Source: Dolichospermum flos-aquae CCAP 1403/13F
Lineage (GTDB): Bacteria; Cyanobacteriota; Cyanobacteriia; Cyanobacteriales; Nostocaceae
DNA: 64,000 nt
Direction of reading: 5' to 3'
Assembly: GCF_012516395.1 (NCBI RefSeq)
Contig: NZ_CP051206.1
Coordinates: forward strand, 4,531,334 to 4,595,333
A program made the translations under genes and the position numbers. Shown in pieces: positions 16,265 to 24,834 of this stretch (positions are counted from its first letter, which is position 1; every line of letters starts with the position of its first letter). The notes under the pieces are model-generated. The model ran no database searches and was not told where the DNA came from. It worked only from the letters and a program-made list of their open reading frames with translations.

Positions 16265-17491
16265 TTAATTTATTTCATTGGTTTTAGCTTCATTAGCATA
16301 ATAAGGAATAATTGCATCATTCTTAGGAAAGTTCTTATATACAAAATAAATCAGGAAGGGAGCAGATATAGATATCAGAAAAACTAGTTGACCTAATAAT
16401 GGTTGAACCGAATTTTGATACTCTTGTAGTGAAATAAATGCAATTCTTTCGATTTCTGATTTACTAAAATAATTTATAGTTGTGAATATCATCCAGAAGG
16501 TATTATAAAAAAAGTGGCAAAATATTGGAGCTAGTAAGTTTCTTGTTTTCAAATACAAAATTGACAGAATAATACCCATCAAAGATAAGTTAATAATATC
16601 AAATCGAAAATGAATAACTGCAAATAGAAAAGAAGAAGTTAAAATTCCTGCTTTTACCCCCCATTTAATGGCCCATTTTTGTAATATTATTCCCCGGAAC
16701 AGAAATTCTTCAGTTACAGGCGCTAAAAGCATAACTGAAAAGCCTGTGAATATAAGTTCCCAAATATTCGTAATATTATTATTATTAATATAATATTCTA
16801 CATAATGTGGTAAAATGAAGGATAATACATATAAACTTAAAAAAACAAATCCTGTGGAAAAAGCGCACATAAGAACAGTAATTGAAATTATTTTCCAATT
16901 ATATTTATTTTTGTAACCAATAATTTTATTAAAAATAAACTCCGTTGTTGGGAATTGTGTCAATAAAATAAATAACCAACCAACATAAATAATTATACCT
17001 ATTACTGAACCAATACCAGTATTTTTAAGCAAAGTAGAAAGGCTTAAATTATTCAATAAGCTAAAAATCCCTACTATCAAAATACATAAAACTGGTAGTG
17101 AAATAAACAAAGTTAATAACAACTCTGGAATATTAATTTTTTTAAATGGGTCATATGGCAAACTTTCATCCTCTAAAGAGGCGACATTTTTATTGGCAGG
17201 AATAAGTAATAAAATTGATAAGCCAAATATACCTAATAAACCTAACCATCCCCAATTAGACACATACCCTTTACTTTTAATATAAAGCCCACAACCTTTA
17301 ACAAAAAATCCATATCCTACTAAAAAAAATCCTAAAATTAACAAAAATATTAATGGATTCAAAATCGGACTTAAACTCTTTAAATATTCCTCAAATATTG
17401 CCAAAAATATTGAAAGTATAATCAATGGAGCAAATTGTATAGTAAATCCTAGCAAAATTACATTGATAGCTTTTTCTTTGTTAATTGTCAT
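16265..17491 (-). CDS. CPBP (CAAX protease/Abi) family intramembrane metalloprotease
   Basis: 408 aa, about ten hydrophobic segments. The catalytic motifs of the family are present: PVTEEFLFRGIIL (about 258-270, the EExxxR motif), a His in LFAVIHFRFD (~293) and PIFCHFFYNTFW (~325-336, FxxxN/HxxxN-like). These enzymes are glutamate-dependent membrane proteases, some used for self-protection against bacteriocins or for peptide maturation. The N-terminal ~200 residues form an additional membrane module before the protease domain. No bacteriocin-like gene is adjacent, so the substrate is unknown. Confidence 0.85.
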   Translation of the reverse strand: MTINKEKAINVILLGFTIQFAPLIILSIFLAIFEEYLKSLSPILNPLIFLLILGFFLVGYGFFVKGCGLYIKSKGYVSNWGWLGLLGIFGLSILLLIPANKNVASLEDESLPYDPFKKINIPELLLTLFISLPVLCILIVGIFSLLNNLSLSTLLKNTGIGSVIGIIIYVGWLFILLTQFPTTEFIFNKIIGYKNKYNWKIISITVLMCAFSTGFVFLSLYVLSFILPHYVEYYINNNNITNIWELIFTGFSVMLLAPVTEEFLFRGIILQKWAIKWGVKAGILTSSFLFAVIHFRFDIINLSLMGIILSILYLKTRNLLAPIFCHFFYNTFWMIFTTINYFSKSEIERIAFISLQEYQNSVQPLLGQLVFLISISAPFLIYFVYKNFPKNDAIIPYYANEAKTNEIN

Positions 17492-17559
17492 AAGTTATTC
17501 TCTCTAATTGCTCAAATTTTATTGATGTTATCTTTACCTTTGTAAAATTTTCATCATCA

Positions 17560-17660
17560 CAATCAGGATTTACTAGATTTGAGGATTAACAGGATTGAGT
17601 GTGAATGAACTACTATTTAATCCTGTAAATCCTTAAATCCTGAGCATCCTGATTCAGACA
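17560..17660. repeat. Dispersed ATCCTGTAAATCC-type repeat
   Basis: AATCAGGATTTACTAG, GAGGATTAACAGGATT, AATCCTGTAAATCC and AATCCTGAGCATCC units in both orientations lie 3' of hpnH. Related units recur at 35899-35935 and 59640-59825, always in intergenic DNA. Confidence 0.6.
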
Positions 17661-17672
17661 ATTTTCAGATTA

Positions 17673-18689
17673 TTACTTCCCAAACACAGTAGTTAGAGAA
17701 CGGGCAATATTTTTCGGCTGCATTGCGTCCATTGCTGCTGTCGGTTCATAACCACAATGCACCATACAATCAGTACATTTAGGATTACCACTAGCACTGC
17801 CATATTGACTCCAATCAGTCTTATCCAACAACTCCTGAAAGGTTGCATAGTAACCTTCATTCAACAAATAACAAGGTTTTTGCCAACCGAGAACACTGTA
17901 ACTAGGGCTACCCCAAGGAGTACATTCATAATCCTTCTCACCAATGAGAAAATCTAAGAATAGAGGGTTGTGATTGAAGTTCCAATTCTTCTTTCCAGAT
18001 GTGTAAGGTGAGAGAATTTCTCTAAATAATGCGCGGGTTTGTTCTTTTTGCAGAAAATGATCTTGATCTGGAGCCCATTCGTAACTGTAACCAGGAGAAA
18101 TCATCATCCCGTCAGTACCCAATGTTTCCAGAAAATCGAAGAATCCCTGCATTTCTTGGATATCGCAACCTTCAAAAATGGTTGTGTTGGTAGCGACACG
18201 AAAACCCTTAGCTTTAGCCGCGCGAATCGCTTGGATAGCAGTATCAAAAACGCCTTTTCTGTCTACACATTTATCATGCCATTCCCGCATTCCATCTAAA
18301 TGGACACTAAAAGTTAGATAAGGAGAAGGCTTAAACTTATCAAGACTCTTTTCTAGTAATAAACCATTAGTACACAAGTAAATATATTTCTTGCGTTTAA
18401 TTAAACCCTCAACAATTTCACCTATTTGGGGATGTAGTAAAGGTTCTCCACCGGGAATAGAAACCACTGGTGCGCCACATTCTTCCGCTGCCGTAAAACA
18501 CTGTTCTGGGGTAAGATTTTGCTTGAGTATTTCTACAGGATGCTGGATTTTACCGCAACCAGTACAAGCTAAATTACACCGAAACAGCGGTTCTAACATC
18601 AAGACCAGGGGAAAGCGTTTCCGTCCTAATAACCGTTGTGTAACTAAATACTTACCAATATCTATTGCTTGTTGTAAATTAATTGCCAT
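17673..18689 (-). CDS. hpnH: Adenosyl-hopene transferase HpnH (radical SAM)
   Basis: 338 aa. Adds adenosyl radical to diploptene to give adenosylhopane, the first step toward C35 bacteriohopanepolyols. The radical-SAM cluster motif is C-N-L-A-C-T-G-C (Cys38, Cys42, Cys45). [12 protein letters not shown] follows as the SAM-binding GGE motif, and [12 protein letters not shown] lies near the C-terminus, with extra cysteines as in HpnH. Length matches the family. Ribosome site AGGAG lies 11 nt upstream. It lies next to hpnA on the same strand, separated by 116 bp, so they may be co-regulated. Confidence 0.95.
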   Translation of the reverse strand: MAINLQQAIDIGKYLVTQRLLGRKRFPLVLMLEPLFRCNLACTGCGKIQHPVEILKQNLTPEQCFTAAEECGAPVVSIPGGEPLLHPQIGEIVEGLIKRKKYIYLCTNGLLLEKSLDKFKPSPYLTFSVHLDGMREWHDKCVDRKGVFDTAIQAIRAAKAKGFRVATNTTIFEGCDIQEMQGFFDFLETLGTDGMMISPGYSYEWAPDQDHFLQKEQTRALFREILSPYTSGKKNWNFNHNPLFLDFLIGEKDYECTPWGSPSYSVLGWQKPCYLLNEGYYATFQELLDKTDWSQYGSASGNPKCTDCMVHCGYEPTAAMDAMQPKNIARSLTTVFGK

Positions 18690-18805
18690 TTAATCGTTCT
18701 CCTCTTTTAATTACACCACAGGTTGAATTGAAAAATCATTATTTGGGTTTAGCATTGCTAAACCCCTACAAAATCAGAGGTAAAATAATGAACTTTCACT
18801 TTCAC

Positions 18806-19789
18806 CTAATTTACATAACCTTGAGCTATAAACCAATCCACAGCATCCTTGAGGGCTACATTCAGAGGGGACTGAGGTAAACCTAATTCGCGGATAGCCT
18901 TAGAAGCATCATAATACATTGGTTGCTGTGCCATGCGGACTCCATCAATGGGAACTGTGGGAGTTTTCCCTAGAGGGGCAAGGATTTTTTCGTCTATCCA
19001 AGCTACAGTTAGGGGTATCCAAGCTGGTATAGATGTTTGCGGTGCGGGTAAATTAGTGATTTGGGAAAGTTGCTCTAGGAGTTGTTTGAGGGGAAGATTT
19101 TGATGACCAAGAATATAGCGATCGCCTGATTTTCCCTTTTCTAAAGCTAATAAATGCCCCTTAGCTACATCGCGCACATCTATAAAATTTAACCCTGTAT
19201 CTACATAAGCAGGCATTTGTCGCCGTAAAAACCGCAGAATAATATCACCTGTAGGAGTGGGTTTAATATCTAATGGACCAATAGGGCTACTAGGATTAAC
19301 GATCACAATATCTTGACCCTGATTAGCAGCGGATATTGCCACTTTTTCCGCCAGAAACTTTGATTTTTTGTAATCTCCTACTAATTTCTCTACCGGACTT
19401 TGATAGGTTTCATCCACAATTTCACCAAATTTACCGACACCAATAGCTGCAACGGAACTAGTATAAACGGTGCGTTCAATCCCGGCTTTTTCGGCTGCGG
19501 ACAAGATGTTGCTTGTACCTTCAACATTATGAATATAAAGCAATTCTCGGTCTTTTTGCCACAGGGAATAATGGGCTGCGACATGAAAAAGATATTGACA
19601 ACCCTGCATCTGTTCCCAGATATTTGGGTTATTTAAATCACCTTTGACAATATCTACAGCCAAACCCTGTAAATTACCCAGGTTACTACTAGGACGAACT
19701 AAAGCGGTAACTTGGTATTTTGACTCTAACAGCGATCGCACTATATGAGAACCAATAAAGCCTGTCCCCCCGGTTACAAATGCTCGCAT
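18806..19789 (-). CDS. hpnA: Hopanoid-associated sugar epimerase HpnA (NAD-dependent SDR)
   Basis: 327 aa extended short-chain dehydrogenase. NAD-binding GGTGFIG (residues 7-13), catalytic Tyr140-x-x-x-Lys144 (GDYKKSKFLAEK), and the family phrases LFHVAAHYSLWQKD, VIVNPSSPIGPLDIKPTPTG and FIDVRDVAKGHLLALEKGK. HpnA is linked to hopanoid side-chain sugar chemistry, although its exact reaction is not settled. It stands upstream of hpnH. Confidence 0.92.
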   Translation of the reverse strand: MRAFVTGGTGFIGSHIVRSLLESKYQVTALVRPSSNLGNLQGLAVDIVKGDLNNPNIWEQMQGCQYLFHVAAHYSLWQKDRELLYIHNVEGTSNILSAAEKAGIERTVYTSSVAAIGVGKFGEIVDETYQSPVEKLVGDYKKSKFLAEKVAISAANQGQDIVIVNPSSPIGPLDIKPTPTGDIILRFLRRQMPAYVDTGLNFIDVRDVAKGHLLALEKGKSGDRYILGHQNLPLKQLLEQLSQITNLPAPQTSIPAWIPLTVAWIDEKILAPLGKTPTVPIDGVRMAQQPMYYDASKAIRELGLPQSPLNVALKDAVDWFIAQGYVN

Positions 19790-19853
19790 TCAATCACCCT
19801 CTACTCCTCAAGGTTTCTAACCGCATTTAAATATCCGTGATTGAGAACTTTGA

Positions 19854-20621
19854 TTAAGATATTACAGTGTCAACTGGCTCTTTAAGGTCATTGCATTGGC
19901 TTTTCATTGTTGCTAAACCCAAATAACGGATACCTTCTGGAGATATATCAAAGCGACAAGGAAGAACTTCTAAACCTAGTTGAATTGCTTCCCGTAGCAA
20001 CCGACCATATACAGGGTCTTTACTATCCCCAGGTGCAAACTCTAAACAATCACCTCGGTTAATAAAATACAGCATTACGGATCGACTTTGGGGTAAAACT
20101 TCCATTAATTCCCGTAAATGCTTTTGTCCTCTGGTAGTTTCGGTGTCAGGAAATAACGCTAAACTCCCCTGTGACCAAGTTGTATTTTTTACCTCTAAAT
20201 AAATTGGGCGCTGTTGAGAACTTCCCGTTAAATAAAAATCCACCCGACTTTTCCGATCTTTTCCATAAACTACTTCACCCTTAACCTGGTCATATTCACT
20301 TAATTCTGGGAATAAATGCTGCTGTAGAGCCAATTTAATCACCCGATTAGGTAAAGCAGTGTTTACACCTACCCAAGTTGTTGCATGATCATTGACCTGG
20401 ATTAACTCTAAGGTATAAGCTAATTTGCGTTGAAGATTATCACTTTTGGAAACTTGTACAGCACTACCAATGGTAGAAACTCCCGTCATTGGACCTGTAT
20501 TCGGACAATGTGCTGTGATCACCTCTCCAGAATGTAATTGAATATCAGCAAAAAACCGCTTGTAGCGTTTGAGTAAAATACCAGGATATAGTTTTGGGTA
20601 TTTATATAACCAATCAATCAT
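19854..20621 (-). CDS. sfsA: DNA/RNA nuclease SfsA
   Basis: 255 aa. SfsA was first described as a sugar fermentation stimulation protein. The fold has an OB-like N-terminus (YPKLYPGILLKRYKRFFADI, then EVITAHCPNTGPMTG) and a PD-(D/E)XK-type nuclease core (SRVDFYLTG, then IYLEVKNTTW, with E-x-K). CPNTG and VDFYL...EVKN are diagnostic. The C-terminal ~20 residues (KSQCNDLKEPVDTVIS) extend past the typical end of the family. Confidence 0.93.
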   Translation of the reverse strand: MIDWLYKYPKLYPGILLKRYKRFFADIQLHSGEVITAHCPNTGPMTGVSTIGSAVQVSKSDNLQRKLAYTLELIQVNDHATTWVGVNTALPNRVIKLALQQHLFPELSEYDQVKGEVVYGKDRKSRVDFYLTGSSQQRPIYLEVKNTTWSQGSLALFPDTETTRGQKHLRELMEVLPQSRSVMLYFINRGDCLEFAPGDSKDPVYGRLLREAIQLGLEVLPCRFDISPEGIRYLGLATMKSQCNDLKEPVDTVIS

Positions 20622-20940
20622 TTTTATAAATAGCTGTGATGAAGTGTTGGCAATTTATCCTCTCAGAACAAGTTGCACACCACCTTAATGTACCTTGATT
20701 TTCATGAAAATTTAATCATACAAGTAGGTGAACAGAAAAAAACCGTAGCCGCGGAGCGGCTTCTCAGTAATATGTAACGAAAAGTAAAGCCGCCCAACAC
20801 CTCTTCTGGAGTTTCCTTTTTTTTTGTAATTTTTGTAGTCAAATTTACGATATTTTTATGCGACTTGAATATAATAGATATTACAAACCTACCACTTAGA
20901 TAAGTGTGGTAGTATTTACCAATGCAAGGAGAAACATCCT
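20622..20940. other. Intergenic region with two hairpins
   Basis: AGCCGC-GGA-GCGGCT (20746-20760) is a short GC-rich hairpin of the STRR type seen across Nostocales. A second hairpin (CTACCACTT / AAGTGTGGTAG, 20889-20911) sits 30 bp before the next start codon, in what would be the leader of the 2OG-oxygenase gene, and could affect its translation. No ORF is credible. Confidence 0.45.
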
Positions 20941-21612
20941 ATGCAAAAAGTCTCACTCTATACGGAATTAGAATATGCTTTTCTGTTCACTCTCAGAAAA
21001 GTAAACTCCATTAATACAGCAGGTTTTAAGCCATTTTTTGAAGATTTACCAATTGACCCTTATGTTAAAGGTGAATATCGCTCACGGAGATTATCCAGAT
21101 TTAAAGTTTGTGGAGATAAATTGGTGAAACTCCCTCACGGATATCTACTACAAAGCAAAGAATATAATCCTTTATTGGGAGGAATCAAAAGGGAATTTGC
21201 AGAATTAGATGATAGACTCATACAACTGGAGATTTTTAAGAACCTAATTTTCGCATTTTGTGATGCTTGTAAACTGCATCCAGAAGCAGAAATTGATATT
21301 CATCAAATTAGAACTACCTGTTCACCAACTAATTTAGGAAATCCTGCTCCTGAAGGTATTCACCGAGATGGTAGCGATTTTATTGGCATTTTTTCCGCAG
21401 GAAGAGATAATATTCAAGGTGGAGAAACCCATTTATACACTGCTAAAAAGGAAAAGCCAGTTTTTAACAAAGTTTTGCAACCTGGAGAAATAATTTTAGT
21501 AAATGAACATCAATTTTTTCATTTTACCACTCCCATAAAACCCCAAAATCCAGAATTGGGAAGCAGGGATGTATTTGTGATCAATTATCCTAGTTTAATT
21601 TCTGACTTTTAA
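20941..21612 (+). CDS. 2-oxoglutarate/Fe(II)-dependent dioxygenase family protein
   Basis: 223 aa. Metal-binding facial triad visible as His141-x-Asp143 (EGIHRDGSDF) and His194 (QFFHFTTP), with a likely 2OG-binding Arg in LGSRDVFVINYP. The order (HRDGSDF ... GGETHLYT ... PGEIILVNE ... HFTTPI) matches the family that includes bacterial free-amino-acid hydroxylases such as L-isoleucine dioxygenase. A free amino acid or peptide substrate is a reasonable inference, unproven here. A leader hairpin precedes it and a palindrome follows it. Confidence 0.82.
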   Translation: MQKVSLYTELEYAFLFTLRKVNSINTAGFKPFFEDLPIDPYVKGEYRSRRLSRFKVCGDKLVKLPHGYLLQSKEYNPLLGGIKREFAELDDRLIQLEIFKNLIFAFCDACKLHPEAEIDIHQIRTTCSPTNLGNPAPEGIHRDGSDFIGIFSAGRDNIQGGETHLYTAKKEKPVFNKVLQPGEIILVNEHQFFHFTTPIKPQNPELGSRDVFVINYPSLISDF

Positions 21613-21639
21613 GAAATATTTTGAAATAGGAATATGCAG

Positions 21640-21668
21640 ATCCCTGAGTTCTTGAAGAAGTCAGGGAT
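21640..21668. terminator. Palindromic repeat (degenerate copy)
   Basis: ATCCCTGAGTTCTT and AAGAAGTCAGGGAT, 14-nt arms with one mismatch, lie 28 bp after the 2OG-oxygenase stop. It is a variant of the six-copy palindrome family and a plausible terminator. Confidence 0.55.
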
Positions 21669-21728
21669 ATTGTGCGTTTTCTCTGATTTGTTCTATGGTT
21701 GATAGTTGACAATTTTCACCTATTCCCT

Positions 21729-22472
21729 ATGCTCAGGCTAGAAGCTGTTAATTTTTATAAACGTTTACAACATCAACACCAATACCCGATTTTACAGGAT
21801 ATTACCTTTGATGTATCACCAGGCGATCGCTTGGTAATTATTGGTGAATCTGGTGCTGGTAAAACTTCCTTATTACGCCTCATTAACCGCCTAAACGAAC
21901 CCAGCGGCGGGAAAATTTATCTCAAAAATCAGGAATATCGCCAAATTCCCGTTATCCAACTGCGTCAACAGGTAATGCTTGTCCAACAAGAATCTAAGCT
22001 GCTGGGGATGACAGTTGGGGAAGCCTTAGCTTATCCTTTAATTCTGCGCGGTGTACCTAAGCAAACTATTCAGGAAAAAGTCAGTTATTGGCAAGAAAAA
22101 CTGCAAATTCCTGAACAATGGTTAGGACGAACCGAGGTGCAACTTGCTGCTGGACAAAGACAGTTAATTGCGATCGCTCGCGCCCTAGTTACCGAACCCC
22201 AGATTTTACTCCTAGATGAGCCTACATCAGCCTTAGACACTCCCACATCCACTCATTTAATAAGTGTACTCACTCACCTAAATCAACCCCATTCCTCGGC
22301 AATTTTAATGGTAAATCGCCAAATTGATTTAGCTCAAGCATTTTGTACCCACCTGTTACATCTTCAGCAAGGTCAAATAGTTCTCAATCAACCTGCCGCT
22401 GATACAGACTGGGACAACTTAGCAGCCAGCCTCAAGCAAGCCGAAACTCAAGCACTAGCAGAATGGACTTAA
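21729..22472 (+). CDS. Orphan ABC-type ATPase
   Basis: 247 aa using the ATG at 21729, which aligns with the usual ABC N-terminus. An upstream TTG would add ten unmatched residues. Walker A GESGAGKT (39-46), Q-loop VMLVQQESKL, Walker B QILLLDEPTSALD. The signature is LAAGQ (LAAGQRQLIAIARAL) rather than LSGGQ. The final H-loop is replaced by MVNRQID, so the switch His is absent. It resembles YbbL/FetA-type ATPases. No permease gene is next to it. The non-canonical signature and H-loop suggest weak or regulated ATPase activity. Confidence 0.8.
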   Translation: MLRLEAVNFYKRLQHQHQYPILQDITFDVSPGDRLVIIGESGAGKTSLLRLINRLNEPSGGKIYLKNQEYRQIPVIQLRQQVMLVQQESKLLGMTVGEALAYPLILRGVPKQTIQEKVSYWQEKLQIPEQWLGRTEVQLAAGQRQLIAIARALVTEPQILLLDEPTSALDTPTSTHLISVLTHLNQPHSSAILMVNRQIDLAQAFCTHLLHLQQGQIVLNQPAADTDWDNLAASLKQAETQALAEWT

Positions 22473-22492
22473 TCAATTACCCATTAACCATT

Positions 22493-23263
22493 TCAAGAAC
22501 TTTGAGTAGTTAGTACAGGAAGTTGATTAGTAAATCTCTCTTTTGGTAATTTTGTGTGTGTTTGCGGAATGTTGACATTCAAAATTTCCATGTTAAACCG
22601 GTATCCAACATTGCGGATAGTTTGAATTAAACTGGGTTGACGGGGATCAAGTTCCACCTTCTTCCGCAACGATAAAACATGAGTATCAATAGTGCGGGGA
22701 TTATCAATAGCATCAGGCCAAGCACGACGTAATAATTCCGATCTACTTAAAGGGACTCCTCCAGCTTGTGCTAAAACGTACAATAAACTGAATTCCTGGG
22801 GCGTTAAATCAATAAACTCCCCTTGAAAACGCACCCGACGCTGGACTAAATCAATTTGCAAACTGCCATAATCTAAATAAGCTGGTGCAGTAGGTGTCCG
22901 GTTACGGCGGATAATTGCCTCAACCCTAGCCAAAAATTCTTGCATTCCAAAAGGTTTGCTTAAATAATCATCCGCCCCCGCTTTTAATCCTGCTACAATA
23001 TCGGCTTCATTAGTACGAGCAGATAACATGAGAATTAAAGGCTGTTGTTGACGATGTAACCAGCGGCAAAACTCCACCCCATCACCATCTGACAAATCCG
23101 CATCTAGAATGACTAGAGTGGGTTGATGGCTGATAAACACTTCTTTTGCTTGATAAATACTGGCAGCTTGATGAACTCGGTATTCTAGTTGTTGCAAGTG
23201 CCAACCCAACAACGACCTCAGATGGGGATTCCCCTCAACAATTTCTATACAAACCGAACCCAC
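22493..23263 (-). CDS. nrrA: OmpR-family response regulator, NrrA-like
   Basis: 256 aa from a GTG start. Receiver domain 1-120 with phospho-acceptor Asp54 (TLVILDADLSDGDG), LMLSARTNEADIVAGLKAGADD and the Lys in YLSKPFG. C-terminal winged helix (about 135-230): DLTPQEFSLLYVLAQ, SRSELLRRAW, TIDTHVLSLRKKVE, NVGYRFN. The N-terminus CIEIVEGNPHLRSLLGWHLQ and the whole body match my recollection of NrrA/Rre37, the nitrogen-responsive regulator of glycogen breakdown and the sigE gene. A candidate NtcA-like site lies upstream. Assignment to NrrA rather than a paralogue is by memory. Confidence 0.65.
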   Translation of the reverse strand: MGSVCIEIVEGNPHLRSLLGWHLQQLEYRVHQAASIYQAKEVFISHQPTLVILDADLSDGDGVEFCRWLHRQQQPLILMLSARTNEADIVAGLKAGADDYLSKPFGMQEFLARVEAIIRRNRTPTAPAYLDYGSLQIDLVQRRVRFQGEFIDLTPQEFSLLYVLAQAGGVPLSRSELLRRAWPDAIDNPRTIDTHVLSLRKKVELDPRQPSLIQTIRNVGYRFNMEILNVNIPQTHTKLPKERFTNQLPVLTTQSS

Positions 23264-24148
23264 AGTGGTAAGACCCCTTAGCGTTGATGAATCTCAAATT
23301 AACAATCTCATGGTTAAGGTTTTGTAGTTTTTGTTACTTCAATAGACATATTCTTCACATTTCCCTCAAAAAACCTTGCAGAAAATTTATTTTTTACTTT
23401 ATTTGCAGCCAAGCTAGTAGCTTTATTAAATTTTTATTACGTTTACATTATATCCATTTGACAACGGAAATAGGTAAATAAAATTACTTTCCCATTACTT
23501 GTAGCGGTATGCACTAGAATCAGCTACAAAATTTCCTTCAAAAAGCCATATAACCCTATTACTTTCTTCTCTTCTTTCCTTTCTTCTCTTCTCTTCTCTT
23601 CTTTTCTTCTTCTTTTTATTCCTCCTGACTCGGTGACTCCTATCATTAAAGTTTATTTTTGGCAATCTGTCCTACTCCTGAAGAGATATGGTAAACTCAA
23701 TAGAACAATCATTTACCAAAGGGAGTAGCACAAAAATCACACCTGATTACAACCAAAGGTAGAGACAGGTTGTTACTTATCCCGGAAACAGCTAACAAAT
23801 TCTCAAACTTGATTTTACAAATTTATGCACTAATAGCTAGATTTGTATTCCCGGTGAGAAACGTCTAAAAAGTTGGATAAAAATCAATTACCCTTTGTGG
23901 TTACAAATAGATAGCTAAGTCCAAGCTATCAGATCAAATTTTTGACAAAAAATCGTAAAAATACCTGACAAAATCACCATATTTCCAATTTTTTGGCGTT
24001 AGGATCTAATTAAGTTTTTAGCTGCTGGGGGGTCTCACCCAAGGTGAAAATATTAACTGATGAGTTAATACAGAAGAGGGAAGTGATACTTCATTAAGCG
24101 TGAATCATCATCTACAATTCTCATTGCAAAGAGATTAATAAAGCAGTT
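23264..24148. other. 885-bp intergenic region with polypyrimidine tract
   Basis: Divergent promoter region for the NrrA-like regulator (minus) and the DUF6761 gene (plus). 23560-23632 is almost pure C/T (TTCTTCTCTTC units). Two small hairpins occur late: ATTAAC-TGATGA-GTTAAT (24050-24067) and GAAGTGATACTTC (24079-24091). A small RNA or long leader is possible. No gene is recognised, and short frames here have no homologue-like content. Confidence 0.45.
23501..23514 (-). promoter_or_regulatory. Candidate NtcA-like site upstream of the NrrA-like gene
   Basis: On the minus strand GTGCATACCGCTAC has the form GTG-N8-TAC, one base from the NtcA consensus GTA-N8-TAC. It lies ~240 bp upstream of the GTG start. 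NrrA expression is NtcA-dependent in Anabaena, by established knowledge. A perfect TAN3T -10 box at the expected distance is not obvious, so this is weak. Confidence 0.35.
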
Positions 24149-24403
24149 ATGCTCCAAGACACACAAGCCATCCGCTACTACCAAAGACTTACCGACGCCT
24201 TCGTCGAATTATGGAATCGCGGTTATCGTATGGATGATATGCGGATGTATTTGGATGGATACCTTGCCGCACTTCGACATAGTAACATCATGGAACCATA
24301 TTGGATTCATCGCTTAGAAGAGGAAGCCAGCCGTTATTTGCATGATGTATCTAACTTCGCAATGGTTCAGCCTGAACCTGAAAAACAACATGGCTACTAC
24401 TAA
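24149..24403 (+). CDS. DUF6761-like small conserved cyanobacterial protein
   Basis: 84 aa, acidic and helical. YYQRLTDAFVELWNRGYRMDD, MRMYLDGYLAALRHSNIMEP and YWIHRLEEEASRYLHDVSNF form a dense conserved-looking core that I associate with a cyanobacteria-only family (DUF6761). It has no signal peptide or catalytic motif. Probably a small cytosolic binding protein. It sits behind a long leader region and before a MITE. Confidence 0.7.
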   Translation: MLQDTQAIRYYQRLTDAFVELWNRGYRMDDMRMYLDGYLAALRHSNIMEPYWIHRLEEEASRYLHDVSNFAMVQPEPEKQHGYY

Positions 24404-24578
24404 AGGTGCTATCTGATTTTGCTGATTAGCCTATTACCGCTGACGATTATAGCACGATTTTTGCATTCGTCAATGGGGTATAGGGGACGAAATTTGGGAA
24501 ATACTGCAATTGATATGAGATCAAACCCCTTAGTTTTACATCAACAAGGGGAATTTTTTTGTTTATTCGTCAACCTTA
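24404..24578. other. Spacer between DUF6761 gene and MITE
   Basis: A CCCCTTAGTTTTACATCAACAAGGGG hairpin (24527-24552) followed by AATTTTTTTG is a likely terminator for the DUF6761 gene. Nothing else is recognised. Confidence 0.55.
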
Positions 24579-24747
24579 GAGGATGTTTGAAAAGTGGTAT
24601 TCCGTAATTTTCATCACATTGCTACCCCCCTTTCCCCTTGTAAAGGGGGGAAACAATAAAAATCCAGTTCCCTCCCCTTTACAAGGGGAGGGTTAGGGTG
24701 GGGTAAAAAATATTTGATACATCAACCATAACTTTTCAAACACCCTC
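24579..24747. mobile_element. 169-bp MITE, copy 1, with TTA target duplication
   Basis: Ends GAGGATGTTTGAAAAGT and ACTTTTCAAACACCCTC are inverted repeats with one mismatch. The flanks are TTA on both sides (24576-24578 and 24748-24750), the footprint of transposition. The interior contains two related hairpin blocks (CCCCCTTTCCCCTTG...AAGGGGGG and CCCTCCCCTTTAC...GGGGAGGG). No transposase. Copy 2 at 42613-42781 is identical by eye. TNA-type 3-bp duplications fit the IS1031 group of the IS5 family, an inference. Confidence 0.88.
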
Positions 24748-24834
24748 TTAGAAAATAATTAAAACATCTTATGTTTAAAGACAGGTTAATAAAACATTAT
24801 TATTTACATAAATTTTGAATTTACATTTAACCTT

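Noticed and set aside
23284-23481. 65-codon plus-strand frame in the NrrA upstream region
   Set aside because: Composition typical of noncoding A/T-rich DNA, with many Phe/Lys/Ile and no homologue-like pattern.
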